The notes under the pieces: generated by a model
What the model saw: only the letters and a program-made list of their open reading frames with translations
Told to the model about the DNA's origin: nothing
The model's database searches: none
Assembly (NCBI GenBank): GCA_043763155.1
Contig: JAYULW010000086.1
Span: 1 to 7,441, forward strand
DNA: 7,441 bases
Direction of reading: 5' to 3'
Origin: JANYBV01 sp043763155
GTDB lineage: Bacteria > Pseudomonadota > Alphaproteobacteria > Rickettsiales > SXRF01
Program-made: the position numbers and the translations under genes
Part shown: piece by piece, positions 1 through 5,540 of the stretch
Layout: every line of letters starts with the position of its first letter
Numbering within the stretch: the first letter of the stretch is position 1

Positions 1-316
1 GGGATTTGAAAACGGTGTCGTTGGCATGGATGAGGGCGTCGGCTGCGGATTGCGCGGGTGCGGGCAGCAGCCAGTTATCGGGATCGTTTTGCGTTAGGGC
101 GTAGCGCATGATGTCGAGGCTTTGTTCCAACACGGTGCCATCGGCAAGGTGCAGCACGGGCACGGTTCCCTTCGGGGAAATGGCAAGGAGGGCGGCGGGT
201 TTGTTTTTTAAGTCCACTTCCTGCTGCTGGTGGGGGATGCGCGCGTAGTGCAGCGCCATGCGGGCGCGCATGGCGTAGGGGCAGCGGCGGAAGGTATATA
301 ATAAAGGGAGTTTCAT
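1..316 (-). CDS. Glutathione S-transferase family protein (N-terminal 105 aa, runs off left edge)
   Basis: Translating leftward from the ATG at 316-314 gives a thioredoxin-fold GST N-terminal domain. It begins MKLPLLYTFRRCPYAMRARM, and the CPYAMRAR segment (Cys12-Pro13-Tyr14) is typical of bacterial GST-like proteins. SPKGTVPVL follows at residues 47-55, with the TVP cis-proline turn at 51-53 that binds the glutathione backbone. LEQSLDIMRYAL at 63-74 matches the family's E-S motif, which contacts the glutamyl group. The family transfers glutathione to electrophiles or reduces mixed disulfides in the cytoplasm; the substrate cannot be told here. The all-helical C-terminal domain lies outside the window. 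The start overlaps the stop of the upstream dehydrogenase gene in an ATGA arrangement (316-313), which indicates translational coupling and a shared transcript. The family call is firm; the subclass is not assigned. Confidence 0.88.
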   Translation of the reverse strand, partial: MKLPLLYTFRRCPYAMRARMALHYARIPHQQQEVDLKNKPAALLAISPKGTVPVLHLADGTVLEQSLDIMRYALTQNDPDNWLLPAPAQSAADALIHANDTVFKS

Positions 317-1494
317 GGTCCGTCGTGGGCGGTGCCGAGGATGGATTCGACGGCGCCGTATGCGGTGGCGAGCGCTTCGGCGCCTTTGCGCAGCTGCGGG
401 CTGATGTCGTCGCCTGCGGGGAGGGGGATGGGTTTTGCGCCGTCGCTGCTTAGGCTGATGGGGCGGCCAATGGCGCGGCCCGTGATGGTGTCGTAGGCGC
501 TGGCGCACAGGCGGGTGGGAATTTCGGAGGTGGCGGCATCCACCATGACGGTGATGGCGGCGGCGGTGGCGAAGACGGCGGTTTGGGCTTGCCCGGTTTT
601 CGCTTTGGTGTCTTCCAGCACGTCGCCTGCACCTTTGCGGGTGAGGGTGTTGATGCGGTCTTTTTCTTCCTGCGTTAGGGGATGGATATGGGAAAGCGGT
701 ACGGATTTGCCGTCTTGCTTGACGGTGATGGCGTCGAAATTCACAACCATATGCGCGTTGTGGGGGCCGAGCACGGGGGCGAAGGCAATATCGTCGAGCG
801 CGACGCCGGTGACGAGGCTGATGGCGCCGGCAGCGCGCGCACCGTCAATGACGCCGCCCTGTCCCAAAATTTTTATGGGGATGGTACGAATGGTTTTGCC
901 GAGCTGGGTTGCGAGCGCGGTTTCATGGCCAGCGACGGCTTTGCGCATGTGGGCGCTGAGCCGCCGGGATATGGTTTTGACCAGTAGTTCGGTCATGGTG
1001 TCCACGGGGTTTGTGGTGTTGATGATGGTGGGGAATGGCGCGCGGGCATTGTGGCGCAAGGTTGCTACATGCTGGTCGGCGATCTGGTTTGCGAGATCTG
1101 CGAAATAGGGGGTGTTGAGGGGAATGAGGGGGCTGTATTTTTCGCCTTCGGCGCGGGGCGCATTGCGGGCGATGCCTGCGGCGATGACGATGATTTCAGG
1201 TGCGGCGGCGAGGCTTGCGGGCAGGTCGGTGGTGTGGGTGATGGTGCCGGGGGAGGTGGTGCCGTGATGGTCGCGCAGGAGCCAGCGGGCCTGATGCTTA
1301 TCCATAAGGCCTGTGTTGCTGCGCAGCGCGGTGTAGTTTTGTTCGCGCTGTGCGCGTTTTTCCGGCTCGCCGTTTTCGGGCGGGCGGCTGCAGGCGGTGA
1401 TGTTGGCGTCGGTGTAGTAATTCAAGGAGGTTGTGGTGGCCATGCCCACCATGCCGCTGGCGCCGATTACGAGAATGTTCCTACGCGATGGCAT
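313..1494 (-). CDS. Malate/lactate dehydrogenase-like 2-hydroxyacid oxidoreductase
   Basis: The 393-aa product has the MDH/LDH layout. An N-terminal Rossmann glycine motif GASGMVG lies at residues 11-17, IIVIAAGIAR at 101-110 and NTTNPVD at 159-165. VIDGAR at 215-220 contains the expected catalytic Asp217 and substrate-binding Arg220. GPHNAH at 243-248 holds the expected catalytic His245. Family members interconvert a 2-hydroxy acid and a 2-oxo acid, such as malate and oxaloacetate, using a nicotinamide cofactor in the cytoplasm. Three things are odd. The protein is some 60-80 residues longer than usual, mostly because of an insert at about 38-90. The end of beta-2 reads CSR (35-37) instead of the Asp that normally selects NAD. 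The Arg-containing active-site loop (R110, R114) has unusual spacing. The true substrate is therefore uncertain. The gene begins 5 bp after the hydrolase stop and ends in an ATGA overlap with the GST gene. No strong Shine-Dalgarno is visible, but the start sits directly before the Rossmann strand. Confidence 0.85.
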   Translation of the reverse strand: MPSRRNILVIGASGMVGMATTTSLNYYTDANITACSRPPENGEPEKRAQREQNYTALRSNTGLMDKHQARWLLRDHHGTTSPGTITHTTDLPASLAAAPEIIVIAAGIARNAPRAEGEKYSPLIPLNTPYFADLANQIADQHVATLRHNARAPFPTIINTTNPVDTMTELLVKTISRRLSAHMRKAVAGHETALATQLGKTIRTIPIKILGQGGVIDGARAAGAISLVTGVALDDIAFAPVLGPHNAHMVVNFDAITVKQDGKSVPLSHIHPLTQEEKDRINTLTRKGAGDVLEDTKAKTGQAQTAVFATAAAITVMVDAATSEIPTRLCASAYDTITGRAIGRPISLSSDGAKPIPLPAGDDISPQLRKGAEALATAYGAVESILGTAHDGP

Positions 1495-1499
1495 GGCGC

Positions 1500-2570
1500 T
1501 TACGGGTGTTCGTAAATGAGTTTTGCGGTGCTGGGCGGAATAACGCGCGGGGCGGGAGTGATGATGATTTTGCGGCTTTTGCCCAGCTCGGAATCGTAGT
1601 TCATCATGCTGATGCTGGACACGGGGTTGGTGAGGATGGGGGAGGGCGCATCGCCTTTAATGTAGTGATCGAAGAAGGCCACCACGTATTCGCCGACGAT
1701 GGCGTGGAGCGGGAAGCGGGGGTTATTTAAGTCGAGATGATCGGCGCCTTGAATCTCGATATAATATTTAGGCGGGGCGGCGAGGTCGTAGGTTCCGCCA
1801 TGCATTTTGACGTATTCATTATTATCGCGCGCGCCGTCCTGGAACATAACGGGCACGTTGATGTTGGTGACGTTGCCGTGCTCATGGAAGCCTTGCGTGG
1901 GGCTGCCGATGGCAGCCACTGCTTTGATGCCGGGGGTTTTCCAGCGCTGCCAGCCGCCGGACATGCCCAGCACCGTGTAGCCGCCCAGTGAAAAACCCGC
2001 GAGGCCCATGCGGTTGAAATCTATCAGGCCGTTGAAGCGGGGGCTGGCTTTCAGGGTGTTGATGAGGGCGACGATGTCGTCTTTGCGGTCTTCAAAGCTT
2101 TTGTCGGTCCATGTGCCGGGAGTGCCGAAATTATCAGGGCGGGGAGGATGGATGCCGCTTAGGCAATGGCTGTCTTTGTGGTCGGGGGCGAAAACCCAGT
2201 AGCCGTTATCGGCGAGGATCTGGGGCAGGGAATGGGATTCGCTGATACAAAAACCGCCGAAGCCGCCGCTGAAGCCGTGGGAAAAAATAATCAGCGGATG
2301 AAGCGGGGTGTTGTCCGTAGTGGAAGCAGAAGGCGCCCAGTAAAACGCTACGCGGCCCGCATAGGGGAACACGGCCTCGCGCGGCTCTTCTTCCTCTTTG
2401 GGCGGCGTGGGAATTACGGCTTCGGGCGCGGGTATTTCTATAGCGGTACCGGGAGCAGGTTGCGCCGCGGGGGGCATAGGCACAGGCATAGGCATGGGCA
2501 TAGGCATTTTGGCCGCGAATGCGGGAAAGGCGGCGCCGGACAAAACGAGTGCGAGCAGGATTTTTTTCAT
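1500..2570 (-). CDS. Secreted alpha/beta hydrolase, dienelactone-hydrolase / PAF-acetylhydrolase-like
   Basis: The 356-aa product starts with a clear Sec signal peptide (MKKILLALVLSGAAFPAFA, cleavage likely after residue 19), followed by a Met-Pro repeat and an acidic proline-rich linker (about 20-65). The mature domain has the alpha/beta-hydrolase signatures. An oxyanion-loop segment FSHGFSGGFGGF lies at 96-107, the nucleophile elbow GFSLGG at 192-197 with Ser194, DGARD at 245-249 with a candidate acid, and GADH at 275-278 with His278. The family hydrolyses esters or lactones, here in the periplasm or outside the cell; the substrate is unknown. An upstream in-frame ATG at 2690 would put 40 residues before the signal peptide and overlap the aminotransferase gene, so the ATG at 2570-2568 is preferred. 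Only a weak purine stretch precedes it. The dehydrogenase gene follows 5 bp downstream, which suggests an operon. Confidence 0.87.
   Translation of the reverse strand: MKKILLALVLSGAAFPAFAAKMPMPMPMPVPMPPAAQPAPGTAIEIPAPEAVIPTPPKEEEEPREAVFPYAGRVAFYWAPSASTTDNTPLHPLIIFSHGFSGGFGGFCISESHSLPQILADNGYWVFAPDHKDSHCLSGIHPPRPDNFGTPGTWTDKSFEDRKDDIVALINTLKASPRFNGLIDFNRMGLAGFSLGGYTVLGMSGGWQRWKTPGIKAVAAIGSPTQGFHEHGNVTNINVPVMFQDGARDNNEYVKMHGGTYDLAAPPKYYIEIQGADHLDLNNPRFPLHAIVGEYVVAFFDHYIKGDAPSPILTNPVSSISMMNYDSELGKSRKIIITPAPRVIPPSTAKLIYEHP
2473..2507. repeat. Hexanucleotide tandem repeat coding for Met-Pro repeats
   Basis: On the + strand, GGCATA and close variants (GGCACA, GGCATG) repeat almost six times in a row. 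Read on the coding - strand the array encodes the PMPMPMPVPMP stretch just behind the hydrolase signal peptide. The unit is six bases, so gain or loss of copies keeps the frame and would change only the length of the linker. Confidence 0.85.
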
Positions 2571-2668
2571 AAATCTTTTATGGCTGTTTGGCCAGCCTGT
2601 TGGCGTATAATACTGGTACTGCTTCCGGGGCATGGCAGCAATCATTTTTATAGCGGGCAGGGGTGCCA
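2571..2668 (-). promoter_or_regulatory. Possible promoter region between aminotransferase and hydrolase genes
   Basis: This 98-bp gap is the only sizeable space inside the leftward cluster. On the - strand it contains TATTAT (2612-2607), a fair -10 element about 37 bp before the hydrolase ATG, but no convincing -35 at the usual distance. The same site reads TATAAT on the + strand, where no gene follows. An internal promoter for the hydrolase, dehydrogenase and GST genes is possible but not shown. Confidence 0.25.
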
Positions 2669-3810
2669 TTAGCGGATGTTGGGTGTCCATTGGCGGCCAC
2701 CTTCGGGGCCGCGGTCCCAGCGCAAGGGACGGCGAAGGCGGTCGAGGCCGGAGCGGGCGGGGCTGTCTTGCAGGCCGTGCATGGGTTTGAAGTTTGCGCC
2801 GAGGTCCTGGCCCAGGGTTTTTTGCATGAGGCCGGTGATGGAATTTGCGGCGTCTTGCAGCTTTGCGATTTCAGGCTCGACGGTGCTGATGCGCAGGCTC
2901 ATGGTTTTGGGGTTGCGCTCGAAGAGGGTGCCCGAAGCGGTGGTCACAGGGCGCAGGCCCATGAGGTGCGCGTTTTCGAGCGCTAGGGTTATGTCGTCGG
3001 CGGTTTCAAAGGTGGTTTTGCCTTTGAAGATGGGGAGCAGCTCTTTGGGGATGGGTTTGAAGCGCAGCACATCGAAATTGGGGTAGAGGTAATAAGCGCC
3101 TTGCGGGGGTGTGGGTTCTACGATTTCGGTATGAAGTTTTTTCTGGAGTTCAGCCAGCGGGGTGTGAACGGCGCGCAGGCGCTCTTGATAATAGCGCGCA
3201 GTTTCAAAGCGGTGGTTGGTGGCTTTGGAGCCGGGGGCGGTGACGGCGTCCACGCCGCCCTGTGCTATGTGCAGGAGGGTGTTTGCGGTGGCGAGCAGGC
3301 CGGGGCTGGGGCTGCCGAGGCTATCGGCGGAAACGGCGCCGCGCAAGTGTTTCAGCAGGTCGGGATTGTAGGCGCCCACCACGGCGCCGCGGTCGCGGGG
3401 GTGGCCCATTTTGGACGGAGAGTGCAGCCAGATGGCGTGTTGTTTCGCGTTGTCATCGAGATGTTGCAGGGGCGTGTAGATGCCGAGTTCGGGGGCGGTG
3501 GTGGTGAGGTATAAATCTTCCTGCACGAGGTAGAGGTTGGGGAATTTTTTGCTGAGGGCGTTCAGTGTTGCGCCCACTTTCTGCGCGTCGGTTTCGCTTA
3601 GGGTTTTGCCCGTAGGGTTGTGGGGGTAGTGGTAGACGAGCAGGATAGGTTTTCCATGGTGGGTGGTGTTTAGTGCCGTGATTTTCTGGGTGAGGATTTC
3701 TTCGCTCAGGAGGCGGTCGTCTTCCTTGCGCAGGGGAAATGTTTCCATGCGGTTATGGAGGCGCTTGGCAATGTTTTCCCATGGGGGGTAGAAGGGATCA
3801 GAGACTAAGA
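2669..3810 (-). pseudogene. Class I/II PLP-dependent aminotransferase, C-terminal fragment of interrupted gene
   Basis: This is the 3' part of a gene cut by the mobile element at 3811-4933. Its frame is open from the insertion point to the TAA at 2669-2671. The first internal ATG (3748) would give a 359-aa fragment. Numbered from that Met, it contains PHNPTG (42-47, substrate and PLP-contacting Asn44), EDLY (77-80, the Asp that holds the PLP pyridine nitrogen and the Tyr near its hydroxyl) and SPSKMGHPRDRGAVVGAY (110-127) with the Schiff-base Lys113. MSLRIS, with a likely carboxylate-binding Arg, lies near the end. Upstream of the Met the junction frame reads LVSDPFYPPWENIAKRLHNR, typical of the family. 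A TGA inside the terminal repeat (3818-3820) closes this frame on the element side, so no fusion protein forms. Without the N-terminal PLP-phosphate loop, a fragment made from the internal Met should be inactive. The amino donor and pathway are not evident. Confidence 0.87.
3804..3810. repeat. Target-site duplication, left copy
   Basis: ACTAAGA directly abuts the left terminal inverted repeat and is repeated exactly beyond the right one at 4934-4940. Counting it once restores the aminotransferase reading frame. The duplication cannot be extended to 8 bp, because the next outer bases differ. Confidence 0.93.
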
Positions 3811-3825
3811 GACTGTTTCAAAAGT
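3811..3825 (+). repeat. Left terminal inverted repeat of the element
   Basis: GACTGTTTCAAAAGT is the exact reverse complement of 4919-4933. Identity with the right end stops after these 15 bases. Confidence 0.95.
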
Positions 3826-3834
3826 CACAATTAA

Positions 3835-3850
3835 ATAGCTAATTAGCTAT
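3835..3850. repeat. 16-bp perfect palindrome near the left end of the element
   Basis: ATAGCTAATTAGCTAT is a perfect palindrome that starts 9 bp inside the left terminal repeat. Further AGCT-centred copies follow at about 3855-3861 and occur near the right end (AGCTATAACTAGCT, 4873-4886). Such subterminal motifs could be transposase-binding sites. The palindrome also lies just past the stop of the leftward 90-aa gene and could act in its 3' end, but there is no T-tract typical of an intrinsic terminator. Confidence 0.5.
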
Positions 3851-3853
3851 ATA

Positions 3854-4126
3854 TTATAGCTGTTTAATTGCTGTATTTTCAGCGTTCTGAATTTCTAGAG
3901 CTACTGTACAATTTTGAATTGATTGGCAAAAATCGTTCTTTTTCTTTTCGTGTTTATGTACAGAAAACTGCGTAGCAAAACCAATTACAGACATTAAACA
4001 AGAGAACAAATTTAGCCTAAACTGCAATAGTGCAGAGCTTCTAATCGACTCTTCAAGTTTTTCAGTATTTTGATTATTTACTTTAGCGATATTATTTATC
4101 GTATCAGCCATATCAGCGCCATTCAT
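3854..4126 (-). CDS. Hypothetical small protein with one possible membrane segment
   Basis: This 90-aa frame reads leftward inside the element. The N-terminal third is polar and Asn/Glu rich with coiled-coil character (residues 5-30). A hydrophobic stretch at about 38-55 (LNLFSCLMSVIGFATQFS) may cross the membrane, followed by a basic patch HKHEKKK and a polar tail. I do not recognise a family and assign no function. The start is uncertain: the ATG at 4126 has no strong ribosome-binding site, and Met6 is an alternative. It is divergent from the rightward pair at 4344 and 4653, with 217 bp between them. Its A+T richness matches the rest of the element. It may be a real cargo gene or a chance frame in AT-rich DNA. 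Confidence 0.5.
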   Translation of the reverse strand: MNGADMADTINNIAKVNNQNTEKLEESIRSSALLQFRLNLFSCLMSVIGFATQFSVHKHEKKKNDFCQSIQNCTVALEIQNAENTAIKQL

Positions 4127-4343
4127 CTGAAAGGCGCCACCAGATGGTATAAAATTTGTAACCCTATCTAGCTTTAGTCAGCACCTCCACTACTAGTGAC
4201 GACTGTGGGACATTTGATGTGAGTTTCTCTGATGAGATAAATCACACATCGCGTGTTTTAGAATATTGCGCAAATGGCACCATTCAGTAGCAGCAATTCT
4301 ACTTTAATTGATGCCAATAACGTAACTTTTTGTGGAGAATAGT
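4127..4343. promoter_or_regulatory. Divergent intergenic region of the element
   Basis: These 217 bp separate the leftward 90-aa gene from the rightward pair and should hold promoters for both. The sequence is AT-rich in its right half. I could not pick a convincing -35/-10 pair on either strand. The only clear signal is the GGAG ribosome-binding site at 4334-4337, six bases before the ATG at 4344. Confidence 0.4.
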
Positions 4344-4643
4344 ATGGCAAAAAATACCAAACAATTGATCGAAGCAACTTTTAAATCTTTAAAAGATATT
4401 GAAGGTGTTACTTTAACAGTAAAAGAAAATACAATTAAATTGTCCCATAAAAGAAAGAATACAATAAAGTTCACTTTTCAGTGGTTGATATCGCAGGGTC
4501 ATTTTATTGGATCTGTTAAGAGTAACTACAAATCTAAGAATCAAGCTGTTGTCTCTATGGCTTCTAATAAAGAAGCAAAGAAATTCGTTGAAGCGTATTC
4601 AACCCTGATAGAATTACGCGCTAACAAAAAGACAAAAACTTGA
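4344..4643 (+). CDS. Hypothetical 99-aa lysine-rich protein
   Basis: The product begins MAKNTKQLIEATFKSLKDIE and is strongly basic, with Lys throughout and a KKTKT tail. A pattern of one N-terminal helix, a strand-rich centre (VTLTVKENTIKLSHKRKNTIKFTF) and a C-terminal helix is plausible. I do not recognise a family. The basic charge would suit nucleic-acid binding, which is inference only. The start at 4344 is chosen because GGAG (4334-4337) lies at good spacing; a GTG at 4332 would add only four residues and overlap that site. The gene ends 9 bp before the FtsK-gamma-like gene and very likely forms an operon with it, so the two proteins may act together. Confidence 0.75.
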   Translation: MAKNTKQLIEATFKSLKDIEGVTLTVKENTIKLSHKRKNTIKFTFQWLISQGHFIGSVKSNYKSKNQAVVSMASNKEAKKFVEAYSTLIELRANKKTKT

Positions 4644-4652
4644 GTTTTTTGT

Positions 4653-4859
4653 ATGAAAAATTATGACAAGGCACTTGAGGTAGTAATTAGAGATCAGAAT
4701 GGGTCGGCTAGTTATCTTGTTCGCACCCTCGGGCTTACCTTTCCCCAAGTAGTCCGTATTCATGATCGAATGGAAAAAGAGGGTATCGTTAGCCCTGCTA
4801 ATCATTTGGGCAAACGTAATGTGTTAACTAGCGTTAACAAAAAAGATTATAAATTGTGA
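4653..4859 (+). CDS. Stand-alone FtsK-gamma-like winged-helix protein (68 aa)
   Basis: The whole 68-residue protein aligns by eye with the C-terminal gamma domain of the DNA translocase FtsK/SpoIIIE. YDKALEVVIRDQNGSASYLV (4-23) matches the first helices. RTLGLTFPQVVRIHDRMEKE (24-43) covers the recognition-helix region. GIVSPANHLGKRNVL (44-58) matches the wing, normally written like GIVGPANHxGKREVL. In FtsK this domain reads polar KOPS sequences on DNA and activates XerCD recombination. Here the motor and membrane parts are absent, and the protein ends right after the wing. In the recognition helix the usual YNRAARIIE reads FPQVVRIHD. The Arg at 35 is kept and Glu becomes Asp38, but Asn and several neighbours are changed, so DNA specificity may differ. 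It lies 9 bp downstream of the 99-aa gene; its own ribosome-binding site is weak, which suggests coupling. A role in transposition, replication or Xer recombination is inference. Confidence 0.8.
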   Translation: MKNYDKALEVVIRDQNGSASYLVRTLGLTFPQVVRIHDRMEKEGIVSPANHLGKRNVLTSVNKKDYKL

Positions 4860-4918
4860 TACTGTAAAATAGAGCTATAACTAGCTGATATTAAGCACAA
4901 TTATGTTGTACTTTGAAA

Positions 4919-4933
4919 ACTTTTGAAACAGTC
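4919..4933 (-). repeat. Right terminal inverted repeat of the element
   Basis: ACTTTTGAAACAGTC is the exact reverse complement of 3811-3825 and ends directly at the right copy of the target duplication. Confidence 0.95.
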
Positions 4934-4940
4934 ACTAAGA
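4934..4940. repeat. Target-site duplication, right copy
   Basis: ACTAAGA follows the right terminal repeat directly and is identical to 3804-3810. After it the aminotransferase coding sequence resumes. Confidence 0.93.
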
Positions 4941-5334
4941 TGGTGGGGTCGGTGAAGATGGAAAGGGCGACGTTGAGCGCGCCGGTGCCGCCGTTGACGC
5001 CGATGATGTTTTTGCCGGTGATGCTGCCTTCGGGCAGGCGGTTGATTTTGGTGAGTGCGAATGCGATGGCGGCGAGGATGTTTTCTTCGCCTGCCACGTC
5101 GGTGTAGCCGCGCTCGCCGGGGCGTTCTTCGCGGCCATCATAATAGTGCGACAAAAGCTGGTTAGTGCCTTTGAACTGGGGGCCGAGGGGATTGCCCAAA
5201 TGGCAGCGCACCACCGACACGCCCGTGTCGCGCTCGATGGCGGCGGCGCGGTGGTTGATGGCTTGCAGCTGGTTTTCGCCAGCATAAAGCGGATTCAGGT
5301 ATTTTAAGGCGCTGTTTTCCATGGGCGGGAGCAT

Positions 5335-5540
5335 AACCTAGTTGTTTTGGAATATCATTAAGAAATATTAACTAATGTTGCGTGGTGCGAACTTAATATT
5401 ATTTTGTTTATCAGGTGGTTGTTTGGGGTGGGGATGGCGGCAATTATTAACAATTATATTACCGCTATGCAAAAGGGCTGGAACCAAGGGGGGGATTGGG
5501 ATAGTTAAAGCTCCAGAATTTTCAGCATTGCGGCGCGGGT
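5335..5540. promoter_or_regulatory. AT-rich divergent intergenic region
   Basis: These 206 bp lie between the starts of the leftward aminotransferase gene and the rightward triple-repeat gene, so both promoters are expected here. An 8-bp inverted repeat, AATATTAA (5364-5371) and TTAATATT (5393-5400), could be an operator or part of a -10 region for the leftward genes. For the rightward gene, TTGTTT (5419-5424) and AATTAT (5442-5447) sit 17 bp apart but match consensus poorly. No tRNA, terminator or small gene was seen. Confidence 0.4.

Larger units (their letters stand above)
3811..4933. mobile_element. 1123-bp transposase-less element with FtsK-gamma-like cargo gene
   Basis: This AT-rich block (roughly one third G+C by eye, against a much G+C-richer host) is bounded by perfect 15-bp inverted repeats and flanked by a perfect 7-bp direct duplication. 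Those are the hallmarks of cut-and-paste or replicative DDE-type transposition. It lies inside the aminotransferase gene, and conceptual removal with one duplication copy restores the frame exactly. None of its three small genes resembles a transposase, integrase or resolvase, so it must have been moved by an enzyme encoded elsewhere, like a MITE with cargo. The ends begin GACTGTTTCAAAAGT; I do not assign an IS family from this alone. Perfect ends and an otherwise undamaged target gene suggest recent insertion. Confidence 0.92.
4891..5334 (-). pseudogene. Class I/II PLP-dependent aminotransferase, N-terminal fragment of interrupted gene
   Basis: This is the 5' part of the gene split by the element. 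Host-encoded residues 1-133 include NPLYAGENQLQ at 14-24, GYTDVAGEENILAAI at 76-90 (family substrate-side motif) and GVNGGTGALNVAL at 112-124, whose GGTGAL (115-120) is the loop that grips the PLP phosphate. From about residue 134 the frame enters the element and adds 14 foreign residues before a TAA at 4893-4891. Without the lysine-bearing half the product cannot bind PLP covalently. Joined to 2669-3810, with the 7-bp duplication counted once, the intact gene would be 1536 bp (511 aa), longer than the common 380-430 aa of the fold. Met5 (5322) is an alternative start; neither has a strong ribosome-binding site. The gene heads the leftward cluster. Confidence 0.87.

Noticed and set aside
2571..2690. 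Upstream ATG at 2690 as start of the hydrolase
   Set aside because: It would place 40 polar residues before a classic signal peptide and overlap the aminotransferase gene. The Met at 2570 starts the signal peptide directly.
515..3514. Several long + strand open frames across the leftward enzyme genes
   Set aside because: They are antisense to well-supported enzyme genes, have low-complexity Gly/Val/Ala composition with no motifs, and arise from the few stop codons in G-rich DNA.
4614..4805. 63-aa leftward frame inside the element
   Set aside because: It lies entirely antisense to the 99-aa and FtsK-gamma-like genes and has no ribosome-binding site or recognisable motif.
3811..4933. A CRISPR array or toxin-antitoxin pair in the AT-rich block
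   Set aside because: There are no regularly spaced repeats, and none of the three small proteins matches a toxin or antitoxin family I can recognise; the 68-aa protein fits FtsK gamma much better.
3804..4940. Element as a Xer/dif-integrated or integron-type element
   Set aside because: Despite the FtsK-gamma link, the ends are inverted repeats with a 7-bp target duplication, which is transposition. No 28-bp dif-like site or attC fold is seen at either junction.
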